Below, piece by piece: positions 13,799 to 24,765 of a stretch of DNA of 64,000 nucleotides. The stretch is from Cristatella mucedo (taxonomy: Eukaryota > Bryozoa > Phylactolaemata > Cristatellidae): the NCBI GenBank assembly GCA_009760855.2, contig WPIO01000035.1, forward strand, positions 1,996,001 to 2,060,000. The letters are read 5' to 3'. The notes beneath the pieces are model-generated. The model saw only the letters and a list, made by a program, of their open reading frames with translations, had not been told where the DNA came from and ran no database searches. A program made the translations under genes and the position numbers. Numbering within the stretch: position 1 is the first letter of the stretch; every line of letters starts with the position of its first letter.

Positions 13799-13936
13799 TG
13801 CTTGTGTCTATATGTAAAGTTCTAATTAAAAATATTCATCATTGTTTTCAGAAATACCTGGAATACTTCGGATATTTGAATGAGCCTTTGATTTTCACTG
13901 TGATAAAGAAATAAAAAAATATGTCATAATTTGTAG

Positions 13937-14242
13937 AAGGCGCCACGGTTAAAGTTACAATCATTTCTGAATTTAAAACTCTGTGGAAAGTTCGAGTCGG
14001 CTGTGTGCTGCCTGATATTTCTCCAAGGACCTTTATCAAAGTAACCTGGCTACTAAATGGGAGAACTTTCCACGAAATGGTACCAGAAGAATCTACTTTC
14101 AATACTAAAGTTGTTCTGATGAGCACTTTAGAATTCAGATTGGTACCGGGGAATCACTCTATTCAATGCTTGAGAGATGTGAATATTAGAGATGTGGCTC
14201 ACCTGAGATCTGACGTGCTAGGAGTATTCGTCCCACATCCAG
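13937..14242 (+). CDS. Ig-like exon B1 (C2/I-set-like domain)
   Basis: Exon of 102 codons, phase 1-1, ending CCAG|GTAAGA. It is a compact Ig fold: Cys 22 in the GCVLPD block, the invariant-type Trp 37 in VTWLLNG, and Cys 77 in SIQC after a LVPGNHS turn. The same C[VI][LI]PD, [IV]xW, PxGN and C positions recur in B2 and B3, so the three are duplicates. The NHS sequon lies just before the second Cys. It follows A1 and completes the first visible A-B unit. The start is fixed by the acceptor at 13935-13936, because earlier in-frame sequence contains a stop. Confidence 0.83.
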
Positions 14243-15839
14243 GTAAGACCAGACGACATGGAGCTTTCAAGCTGCAAAAGTGCTTATCACTAAGCATGGC
14301 ATTGCTAGGCTCGACGATGTCAGACCTAAGCAGATCTATTGACTTTTATAGCTACCTCAAAGTATTTAGACATATAATGTTTACATAAATCGTCAGTGTC
14401 ATAAAGCTGTGCATTCCAGCTGAGGTGATAGAAATATGGAGTTTGCTGAGGAGAATGATCATCATTATCTCAATTTGTACTTTTGTAAACAGTACGTTTG
14501 TTATGCAGGAGTGTTTTATTAGCATAACCAAGGTTGAAGTAGCTTTCTTGATGCGTTCGATAGCTGATGAAATTCATCTCAAGCAAATAATTAAAAGTGA
14601 GAACCGTAGCCTAGTTCCATGAGCTGTTCACTGAGAGATTAGCATGAATGCCGTAGCTTAAAATGGCTAGCTGAGATGTGCCACTGTATTGCAGGAGAGT
14701 TCTTTGCTGGGGCTGTGAATCATTGTAATTTTATTGAAAATAATCAAACCTGTGTATAGCACACCTTGTATTGCAGAACATTGTTCTAGGCTTCTTACAG
14801 ATGACGTATAAAAACTTGTCGACCTCAAAGTTTGAGACTGCAGTGTGAAAATGTATATGCATTCTTTTGGCAGTGCTGTAAACTCCATCAAGGGGCATTT
14901 ATAATATTATGTAAACAAAAATAAAATATTTGACATTCAAAAGAACTAATATTAATAATAATTAAAAGTTGTAAGACTAGAAAAATTGTAAGAATAGTGA
15001 TTAATCCATATGATATTGTACCTCAGATAACTCAATCTCTTTCTAGGCACACTGCAATGGAAGCAAGATAACATTCTAAAGTTGAGACTCGTCGACTTTC
15101 AAGTTAGTAGGGAAGCAAAATTGCATTCGACTAGCAAACCATGTACTATATAGGGAACCTTTTATTACCAATCATTATGTAAATAAAATCGAACTAGATT
15201 TAATTTTTCACGGAGATGGAAAACTTAAAAAATAGGTAAATGCCAATCGCCATGCCTAAGGTCATAGACTTTTGAAATGTTGTCCTTTTTTAACCTCGGG
15301 TTTCAGTTTTTAATCCTGTCACTGCCATTTCATAGTTGCTCACATAAAGTGAGAATGATGGCCTTTCAAGCTTGTCAGAGCCTCTACAAAAAGAACCTGT
15401 CTAATCACCATACCTTAGCTACTCAAATCGGATGCAAGGGAGGCAAGTTTCATTTCATAAAAATGTCAATGCAATTATGTCGAGCTATTTTTATGCAGCC
15501 GTAGCAAATCAAATCTATCAACCCCTTAAAAAAGCAGCTGCAGACCCATGTACATGGTCCATAAAATAAAACCATGTTTATTATTTGTGTTATTTAATGT
15601 TATGGTATGCAAACGTTTTAAGTGTTATCTTATATACGACGTTATTTGTACGTCTATCATCTAGCTTGGACTCGAGTCAGTCCGGAGTTTATAGAAGCTG
15701 AAAGTATTTAATAATAATTGATTAGGTTTCGTAGCAGATTCGGCAGGTGTGCTAGCAGAGCTGATTATTAGTGTTAACTTTTTAAATTTCTCAGTCACAT
15801 TTTTTTAGATCACGACTAGTAAGTACGTTTTATCATAAT

Positions 15840-16003
15840 TCAATGTGGGCAAATGTTCTGACATCCATGTGGGGATGTCATCAATCCATGCCCCAAAGGA
15901 GCTGAGATAACTCGAGATGCTCAAATGCTGGGAAGGATGAAGATGCAGGATGAAGAAGCACGACTGAGTGTCATCCTCATGGAAGTGAAAGCTTAGACTG
16001 TGC
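15840..16003 (-). mobile_element. LINE family 1 fragment, left part of an interrupted copy
   Basis: The minus-strand sequence corresponds to the region just after the reverse-transcriptase YADD motif in other copies (ATGGATGTCAGAACATTTGC equivalent; 'cactgagtgtcatc' block). It stops abruptly at 16003, and the equivalent continuation resumes near 16515 on the far side of a + strand fragment. Confidence 0.75.
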
Positions 16004-16510
16004 TTACCTATTAGGTCACTTCGTTCTTTGGCTCCAGCCTATCTCTCAGATATACTTACCCGCCAGGCCAAGCATCGTACAGCCCGCTTTTTGAAATCCA
16101 ACAGTCTACAAATACCTCATACATACCTCAAAGCCTATGGAGACCGTGCATTTAGTTTGTATGCTCCCAAAGCCTAGAACTCTCTCCCGATGTGCATAGG
16201 AACATCCCCTGACCTGACCACATTTAAAAAGAACTTAAAAACACACCAACTTAGGAGAGCATTTAGTAGTTCCATGTGATTCGTACTTCATGTGCTCATG
16301 CATGCTGACACTGTGCTTGCTGCCACTAACCACATTTGCATGCTGACCCTGTGCATGTTACCCTAGCCATGTAATTTATTTGTTTGCTTATCAAGCATGA
16401 TATTACTCACTATACAATCGCGTTGACCTTTGCAGCAAATGTAAAGCGCCTAGAGAGAGATTGAGTTCTATGAGGGCGCTTTATCAAGTGCATTATTTTT
16501 ACTATTAGGA
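16004..16510 (+). mobile_element. LINE family 1 3' fragment nested inside a minus-strand copy
   Basis: It begins in the 'RSLHSLAPAYLSD'-coding block and runs through the conserved 3' end (AAATGTAAAGCGCCTAGAGA, 'gcgctttatcaagtgcatta') to a T/A-rich tail. It separates two pieces of one minus-strand copy. Confidence 0.82.
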
Positions 16511-16514
16511 CACG

Positions 16515-17420
16515 TCGGCGAAAGAAATTGTAAACACAGTGAAAAGTACCAGGCCTAGGACTGAGCCCTGAGGTAGCCTATATTTAAGAGGTACCTGGGC
16601 TAATATTTGTCCATTCACGTCAATCCTAGGGAGTCTCCGACTGAGATAAGACATTATCTATGGTAACCGCAGTGAAAGTAATGTTCAAGCAAGATGAGAG
16701 GCACTCAAGAAGAACGTGTTGATCGATATTATTAAAAGCTGCCGAAGGATCGAGCATAGCAAGCAGTGATACTCCACCAATGTCTGCAATCCTAAGTAAG
16801 TCGTTGTACACCCTAAACACTACTGATTATATTGAGTATTTAGCTCAAAATAGGAATATAATTTAATAGCAAGATTTGAATTTTCAATATATGAGTTTAG
16901 CACGTCAGCCAGGATTCGTTTCAGTGTCTTTGAAAGGTTTCAATGGGAAACTGTGAAATCAGTCAGAAGTGGGCTCCGTGTTGTGAAAGCATTTAAACTA
17001 AAGGCATGGCCTTCAAAGGACTTAAAGTTTCTACAAGGCATACAAACACTTTGATTCCAAAAAGCTGGTACAAAGATGCTTAGGTAGGTGCTGAATAATA
17101 GAAAGTAGGCTGCTGAGAAAATGGCGGGCCCTACAAATACGATACGGAGCCCCAATGAGGATACCATTCTCAACTGAGAAATCGTGTAGGGCGGCGAGAA
17201 TTGGTGTGCTTTGGCAACTGTCAGATGAACAAGCAGATCAACTTACCTGAAACGCATGCCCCGGATTAGAAAACTAGGTGGACTAGTAAGCAGTAATCGA
17301 AGTAGAGTTGGGATTTCACGTATGTATTAACCAATGTAGATGTCGCATCCCTTATTTAAGCTGGTAGAAATCGTATCAAGACATACAGCTGAAAGTTGGC
17401 AAGCCTTACTGTAGGTTTGA
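16515..17420 (-). mobile_element. LINE family 1 fragments (RT N-terminal part, then a 3' part)
   Basis: 16515-16935 encodes on the minus strand the GPVLF-upstream and 'LLDPSAAFNNIDQHVLLE' region of the reverse transcriptase. From about 16935 a second minus-strand piece begins with the 3' coding end ('SFEGHAF...' region, equivalent to SFGDCAFSSYAPKAWN). It continues to about 17420. All frames are broken. Confidence 0.75.
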
Positions 17421-17854
17421 TGCTGACTTCTACTAACTGGCTACGTTGCAACCGGACACATATATTGTGAGCATCCACATTTTGTAGCGTTTAAAGTGAT
17501 TTATATAAATTCAGAAAGGCACAACTACAGGAATTGATATATGCTCAAGTGCAGCAGCTAGTCCCAACATATGAAATTATAACCTAGATTATGCTTTACT
17601 TCTGTGATCAGGAGGCGGACTTTAAATTTTGGGAACTAGTTTTTCACAAGGTAAATCATGCATGTGTGTTCTTTTTCAATCCTTATTGACTGATCATTCT
17701 ATGGGAAAGCGGTAAAGTATGAAGACTTCCAATTGAGTTAAAAAATGAAGATTGCTCATCATTTTACATTTAATGCATAGGAAGCACGATTGAATTGTCT
17801 ATGGTAGCATGCTCTATGTACAACACGAATAATGTGAATAGGTTGACCTACCCT

Positions 17855-19500
17855 GTCGAGCAGACAAGTATGGTTAGTGGCAACATGTACATTCTCAGCT
17901 GATACAATCATGTTAATGACGAATCACACGGACACATTAAATTCAGTGGTTAGCAAATGCTCATTTCATTAATATAAAATGAGGTCTATTGCCGGATGTG
18001 ACTCAGGTCGCGAGTTAGGTTTAGCCTTTCGGAGCCTACGAACTAAATACACGTTCTTAAAAGGATTTCATGTTGGCACGAGGGAGAAACAGTGACATTC
18101 CAAAAAGCTAGTTGCACAATGATTAGCCTAGAGTAGATCTATGAAGAAGGCTGCAGCAAACATAAGAAGAGACAAAATGGTGAGCTACGAAACCTTGAAG
18201 TAATGCATTGATTGATATGGAGACAGTACAGGTCAGTGATAAGTTTGGAGATGTGGCAGTCACAAAGCTCGTGGCAGACTCACCTAGCAGCCGAGTTTTG
18301 CTACATGTGTAAGCACCTGATTGCAAGCACTGTACGCCTGCCAGTAAGTTATAGAAGTCAAGACATGATAGTACACATGCTTAGATTAATTAAGTAGCTG
18401 TATCCATATGTAAACAAACTCGAATTTTAAAATTATTAAGTAGCAGAAAGTAGCAGAAAGTAACTTGCTTAAGCAGCAATAGTGGTCGTTCAATGAAAGT
18501 GCATTTTGGAACATGACAACTATATTGTGTACAGATTTAATGCGTGGTATTTTGGTCAACCACTTTTGAGCATTATAGTTTTCGAATCACACTTGGTTCT
18601 CTTGCTTATAATTTGTAAATTAATGTTCTCTTTTGCAGTTTAAGAAAGCTTGCTGCCACCCACTGTGATCGTGATAAATACAAGGAGAATGAGATTCGAG
18701 ATAACTAGATGGGCTGGAGGGCTTTTATGAAAGGTTTGACTGAGTATAATCCACATACAAGTGAAAGACTCGACTGGGCTGGCAATTACATCAGCAAATG
18801 GGAGAGTATAAGCTGCGCAAACGACAGTACTAAACACTTGGTCCTGAGGTTTCGTATGTTTCAGAGGTTATTTGGGTGGTTTCTGGCCTATCAAATAAAT
18901 ACTCTAGAAGCTCCCAATGGGATAGGACCTGAATTACTATTGTGCAGCACGTGTAAAGTCCAGGCGAGAAAAACTTTTGCGATCGATTTTATCAAGAACT
19001 CTAAAGGTTAGAGCTAAATAAGTAGAGCCGTCCCACCTCCCTCGACAATCCCAAGTGGGTCGTTTCACTTCCAAAGTAATTCAGACTCTGTGGAATGATT
19101 AGCTTTAAAACTAGAGTGCAACTTACAAGCAGTGTTTAAAGTTTCGATAAGTAAGTGTGGCTAATCTACCACGATTCGTTCTAGTGTATTTATAGGAGCT
19201 TTAGAAATGATATTTGGTAGAATTTGCTCAAGTTCCCTGGGACTACTGTTCCTTTCTTGAGTAGTGGCTTTACTACATTTTTTTAAAGGTGCGGTAGCAT
19301 GACCTGTGTTGAATAATAGTTTTATCATGTGATTTATACGTGGCAGCAGCAGATTAAGGGGATGTATGAACAGACTGGTGGGAATGTGACCCAAGTGACC
19401 AATTGTTTTGTTCAATTTAGATGTGAAGTTCTGAATGAAGTCAGTATTGGTATGCTACTCCAGCAGGCTGTAAAGCTTGTAACAATATTAAGCTTAATTG
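17855..19500 (-). mobile_element. LINE family 1, long decayed copy
   Basis: On the minus strand, 17855-18400 is the 3' end and C-terminal coding part. 18600-18850 encodes the 'FADVIA' stretch near YADD. 19161-19415 encodes the N-terminal RT block with 'LLFNTGHATAPLKK' and 'NTLERIVVD'. There are many indels, so it is not functional. Confidence 0.78.
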
Positions 19501-19680
19501 CAAGCTCAACATAAATACATATTATCTTGACTGGCAATGTGCCGTTATCTGATAATCTCTCTCAACATAAACTGACCAAGACAGAGGGCCACACACAGCT
19601 CATCCTTAAATGAAGAGCCTGGGATGGTTGCAACCAGGCGGTGCCAATCCTCTCAGTTGACCTTACTTAAACGTGAAAAC

Positions 19681-19762
19681 AAATCTAGCTAAGAAATCTA
19701 AAAAAATCTAAAATCTAAATCTAAATCTTAAATCTAAATCTACAAATCTAAATCTATAAATT
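19681..19762. repeat. Imperfect AAATCT hexanucleotide tandem repeat
   Basis: About ten copies of AAATCT with A-run length variation and single-base interruptions. Non-coding. Confidence 0.85.
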
Positions 19763-21775
19763 TAGCTTCAGTATCCATAATAATGTCCGAAGGCATACTA
19801 AAGGACCATCGTTCGCTCAAAAGATCGTAGAGGCCAACGGTTTAGACACTTTTCGGGTTCCCAACAACAGTGGTTGACAAACGCTGCCTCTTAAGTAGAT
19901 ACTGCTAAGCTAGTACTCCAGTTTGGTCTAAGGGCTCTACCTATTTGTTTGTAGGTTGCTCTCAACTGAACTTTCGTCATTTTATTCCTTATCAATATTG
20001 CTGGTTACACGTCAGCTGTAGCATGTGTTCATTTTTAGACTGACATCAGGGGGCCGGTGTTAAAGAGAAGAGCCTGACAGGGACGGGTTCTAAAATCCTA
20101 AAAATAGATATGCAGTTTTGTTTGTGAATATCGCTGCTGCTCTTGGTTTTTCATCACCTAGGGCCTACTCCAGCCGTCAAAATAGAGCAAAACGTTTTAT
20201 TCTGTCCTGGTGATTGTTCTTTAACTCCTGAAGTACCATGGAAGCCCTAAAGGTGATCTTTAACCCCTTTCACATTATATACATATTATATAAGCAAGCC
20301 AAACATTGATTGAAGCGAAAAACTGAACTAAAACAGTTATCCCAATACCAATAAAATTAAAAAGAGTATATGCCTAATCATTTAAATTGCACACATTGAC
20401 TGGTGCAAAAAGACGTTTCCTTAAGTTGCATAGATTTTGCATCAACTTTTTTTTATTCTGCATGGCAGTAATTTCCTTAAAAGGCTAAAAGTAAACCAGG
20501 CGTTGTTTATCTATTGAATAATATACAGTTGTCTGTAAATTAATTTATAAAGGAGCTCCTTTGAATGGACTTGTCATGGCAAGGAAATGGTTTGAAAAAT
20601 TTCAGATAAGCTTATTACCAATCCAGCCAGAAGCAAGTGGTCGAAGGTATTTATTGACTTAACAGCATGTAGATGGTAATTTTGAATATGAAAGGGACAA
20701 ATAAGGAAACAACAACGGAAGCTTGTGGATGTTTTACACTTGAAGCAGTCGTGTGGCGAGTAGCTACCTTTTTGTTGTATAGCCAGAGGAAATTCCGCTA
20801 TCGCTTGCATCAAATACAGACTAGCAAGTCAGTAAGTAGACTGAGTATGAGGTTCAGATAAGGTTTTGATGGTAATAGCAACATTTATAAGCTAAAATCA
20901 GTGTCAAAAGATCTCTCCAAACGATGCAGATTCAGGTCACTAGAACAATTTAAAGCTTTAAAAATCAGCAGAAGTTTTTATTTATTGATGTCTCGCAGTC
21001 CGGCATAATACCCTATTCAACCAGGTTGAAAAGCACGTGTTCCGTGATCTCGCAATATTCATTTAAACTTGAGCAACATTGGTAAAAACATTGTGACAAT
21101 AAACCTATAAGGTGAACTCAAAACTTTTAAATCAATATGCATCTATGGGCGTGCAAAAAGGGCCCCTTGAATACCAGAATAATAATCTAGATTATGTCAG
21201 TGTCATTTTAACACGAATCCTCACACACAAATATAACTATATAAATTTGGTACGACTGGGCCCAATTATATTTTATTTGGTTCAATTTTCTTAGGAAAAA
21301 GCACTGAGACCGGATTTAAGCTCTATCCTAAGTTGATAAAAATGTTTCCATATGACATATCTGCCTCAAAGGACATGATAAAAACACAAAAATTGATGTT
21401 GTGATGGCAGCTGAAATGTAGGTAAGACCATAACTTATAGGCCCTCTACTTCCTGCTGTATAACATACTGCTGATAAATTGAAAATACCTTAACATGTAC
21501 GGTTAATGGTGGCATCTTGACACTTAGCATCAAAGTAAACTAAAAACGACTTTCTAACCCATAATGCAATCAAATACATTTATAACTACTCACTCTAAAG
21601 CTAGGTGAGTTAATTATCACCTTGGTACTTGATACTTAATTTCCTAAGCTAAGGAGCTTAAAACTAAGGGATAAGAAATTTTTATAAAATAAGATTAAAA
21701 TTTAGAAAAATCGGTCAGCCAAGTTGATTCAATGATACTGATTGCTTTAAGCATCATTATACTTTGAAAACTAAT

Positions 21776-22995
21776 TAATAATAATTATAATGATATTAAT
21801 TCAGTTGATAAAGCACCCTCAGAGAATTTAATCTCTCTCTAGGGGCTTTACATTTGCTTTAAAGTGAAATGCAACGGAATGGTAAGTAAATTCATGCTTG
21901 AAAAACAAACGAAATGAATAATATGGTTAAGGGTGACATGCACAGGGTCAGCATGCCAATGTGGTTAGTGGCAGCATGCACAGTGTCAGCACACATAAGC
22001 ACATCAAGGACGAATCACAGGGACCCACTAAATGCTGTCCTAAATAGGTATGTTTTTAGGTTCCTTTTAAATGTGGTCAGGTCAGGGGATGTTCTGACGC
22101 AGGTCGGGAGGGAGTTCCAGGCTTTGGGAGCATATGAACTAAATGCACAGTCTCCAAAGGATTTAAGGTTTGTATGAGGTATTTCCAGACTATTGGATTC
22201 CGAAAAGTAGGTGGTACGATGCTTGGCCTGATGGGGTAGCCTATCTGACAGATAGGCTAGAGCCATAGAATGAAGGGACCTAAAAGTGAGCGACAAAACC
22301 TTGAAGTCAATTCGTTGCTTGACTGGTAGCCAGTGCAGGTCGGCAAGAAGTGGAGTAATGTGGCAACTGCCACGCTCACGACAGACAAGCCTAGCTGCAG
22401 AGTTTTGCACCAGCTGCAATCGCTTGATTGCACATGCTGGTAGGCCAGTAAGCAGTGAGTTGCAGAAGTCGAGACGGGATGTCACGAATGCATGGACCAA
22501 CTTAGACGTGGAATCTTTATTTAAACAAGCCCGAATTTTAGCAATGTTATGAAGCTGAAAATAGGCGGATTTGACTGTGGAGCGATATGGTCGTCTAACT
22601 AGAGGTCGCTTTGGAATTTGACACCTAGATTTCGAGCTGATTCCACTGGAGATATGCTGGCAGAGCCAATTTTGAGAGTGAGCCTTTTCAATTTCTGGAT
22701 CACACTTGGTTTGCCCATAACTAGTAACTTAGTTTTATAATCGTTAGGTTTTAGAAAATTTGCTGCCATCCATGTGCCGACGTCATCAATGCATGCAGCT
22801 AGTGAGTTTAGAGAATTTGAGGTGCTCGAATGCTGGGAGGGATCAAAGCAAAGGTATAACTGAGTGTCATCTGCATAGAAGTGAAAGCCTAGATTGTACT
22901 TGGCAATCACATCAGCAAGAGGCAGAGTATAAACCGTGAAAAGAACCGGACCTAGCACTGAGCCCTGAGGTACTTCATATGTATAATTGAGCAAA
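21776..22995 (-). mobile_element. LINE family 1, best-preserved copy (RT C-terminal half and 3' end)
   Basis: CR1/L2-like non-LTR retrotransposon, inferred from the RT blocks and 3' end. On the minus strand, 22994-22599 encodes [12 protein letters not shown] and the intact catalytic FYADDTQLYLCFDPS motif. After a frameshift near 22560-22600, 22500-22015 encodes the conserved C-terminal block with RLDFCNSLLTGLP, QNSAARLV, ITPLLADLHWLPVKQRID and AWNSLP. The 3' terminus (left end) is an ATTATTA-rich tail preceded by the GCTTTATCAA-type box. It is 5' truncated exactly at the VPQG region. With only one obvious frameshift, this is the youngest family 1 copy here and the best reference for the others. 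Confidence 0.92.
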
Positions 22996-23404
22996 TATAA
23001 ATGAGAAATTGATGGATAGGGTTGGGGCCTTAATTTTTAGCCTTACTCTAAGCCGCTCCATGGCAATATATTGCAAATTATCCAAAATATAACCACTTTG
23101 ACGAGAATGTGAACGTTCTCCAACAGTTTGAGGTCTTAAGCTTTAATAGTGATGATAACATATGATAACACAACAAACTTTAAAGATCACAACCGGAGAT
23201 ATCTAACGGTCAGAACCAAAGCAGGCCTCCAGCATTGAGTTAAAATGTATTTCAGGAAAAATTTAGATTTTAAGCACCACTGGAAGTGAAGCCCATACTT
23301 ACAGAAATTGCTATGTACGAAAACACGTTTTACACTAACGTAATAACCATGTGCTTTGTCGTGTGATCTTAACCTCCATGAGGTCAGACTCTTATCCTTT
23401 GCAG

Positions 23405-23776
23405 ATAAGCCATGCCTACGGACTGTGGAAGCAGAGAATCAGCTGCCTCAATGGCTCGAGGGTTTTTCTTACTTTGTTTGTTGCGAATGCTTGGACTGGG
23501 CATCAAGTGACCATTACCAAATAGTAATAAGGTGGATAACTTCTGGACCTTTGCAAAACAGCCCTAACTCAACTGAATCCACGAGGCAGGGAGATATTTA
23601 CAGCAGCAAAATTAGAAAGCCAGAGTGTAATCTGAGATCCACTTTCATTGTTCCCCAGTGGAAAAAGAATGAAACTAAAATCAAAATTTGGTGTTCAGCA
23701 GAAGTGAGGAGTCGGTCATCGCCTCATGGTGTAGTCACTATACAATCTGATGACATACAAAAAGAAGTTATACCAG
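23405..23776 (+). CDS. Ig-like exon A2 (Cys-Cys type domain)
   Basis: Exon from CTTTGCAG to CCAG|GTATGT, phase 1-1, 124 codons. It carries the full A signature: YFVCCEC (Cys 25, 26 and 28), core Trp 43 in VIRW, Cys 74 followed by STFIVP, and Cys 96 in KIWCSAEV. Cys 25 to Trp 43 to Cys 96 spacing is Ig-like, while the doublet plus Cys 74 implies a second disulfide (inference). It is closest to A1 (shared IxxxxRKPEC/STFIVP region). Sequons NST and NET are present. A LINE 3' end begins only about 105 bases after the donor. The expected partner B exon is not visible before the next A exon. Confidence 0.87.
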
Positions 23777-23879
23777 GTATGTTCGATTCTCCATCTCTAT
23801 GTGCCAAATATAACATATGGAATTTATAATTGTACTATAGAGAAGCACAGTACCTCTTTCTAATAATGGTAATGTAAAA

Positions 23880-24765
23880 ATGCACTTGATAAAGCACCCT
23901 CAGAGAGCTCCATCTCTTCCTAGGCTCTTTTCATTTGCTGCAAAAGGAAAACACTACTGAATTGTAAGTAATATCATGCCTGATAAGCTACATAAAAAAC
24001 TTGGTTAGGGGTGGCATGCACTGGGTAAGCATGCAAATGGGGTAAGTGGCAGCAAGCACAGTGTCAGCTCCCGTAAGCGCTTTAATGATGAATCCCAGAA
24101 ACCCACTAAATGCTATTCCAAATGGTTGTGTTTTAAGTTCATTTAAAATGTGGTCAAGTTGGGGGATGTTCTGACGCAAGTCGGAAGGGAGTTCTAGGCT
24201 TTGAGAGAATACTAACTAAATGGACGGTCCCCAGTGGATTTGAGGTTTGTACGAGGTTTAGGTAAGCTGTTGGATTCCGAAAAGCAGGTGCACAGATGCA
24301 TGGCCATGTGGGTGAGTAGATCTGAGAGACGGGCTGAAGCCAAAGAATGAGAGGACCTTAAAGTGAGCGACCAAACCTTGAAGTCGATTCGTTGCTTGAC
24401 TGGTAGCCAGTGCAGATCGGCGAGAAGTGGTGTGCTGTGACAACTGCGACGTTCATGAGAGACAAGGCAAGCTGCAGAGTTTTGCACAAGCTGTAATTGA
24501 CCGATTGTATATGCCGATAGGACGGGAAGCAGCGAGTAACAGAAGTGAAGTCGGGATTTGACAAATGCATGGACCAACTTAGGCGTGGTATCCTTATCTA
24601 AACAAGCCCGAATGTTAGCAATGCTATGTTGTTGAAAGTAGGCAGATTTGACTGTGGAGGTGATGTGGTCGTCAAACAAGGGGTCACCTTGGAACGTTAT
24701 ATCCTAAATTTCGAGCTGATTCAACATCACATATGCTTGCACAGCCAATTTTAGAGAAGCTAACG
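23880..24765 (-). mobile_element. LINE family 1, 3' copy
   Basis: The left end carries the conserved 3' box (AAAGCACCCTCAGAGAG). On the minus strand the C-terminal block follows (SRLHFCYSLLPVLSA, CHSTPLLADLHWLP, ARLSDLLTH), with frameshifts. It is 5' truncated near 24765. Confidence 0.87.

Larger units (their letters stand above)
7005..13936 (+). other. Intron between A1 and B1
   Basis: This 6.9 kb intron holds two + strand LINE family 1 pieces (8885-9135 and 9370-10745) and an AT microsatellite (13668-13798). The rest (7005-8880, 10750-13660) is AT-rich sequence with no gene recognised. An open frame at 12689-12982 has no recognisable domain. The acceptor just before 13937 (ATAATTTGTAG) has a weak pyrimidine tract. 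A stronger TTGTTTTCAG at 13842-13851 would lead into an in-frame stop if joined in the B1 frame. Confidence 0.6.
14243..23404 (+). other. Intron between B1 and A2, LINE-rich
   Basis: The longest intron (9.2 kb). 14243-15830 is AT-rich with nothing recognised. 15840-19500 is a nested pile of LINE fragments. 19681-19762 is an AAATCT-type tract. 19770-21770 contains no recognised gene. 21776-22995 is the best-preserved LINE family 1 copy. The acceptor at the end is CTTTGCAG. Confidence 0.6.

Noticed and set aside
18709-19011. 100-codon + strand frame considered as an exon between B1 and A2
   Set aside because: It is the antisense of a LINE family 1 copy; the flanks match the region around the reverse-transcriptase FADVIA stretch.
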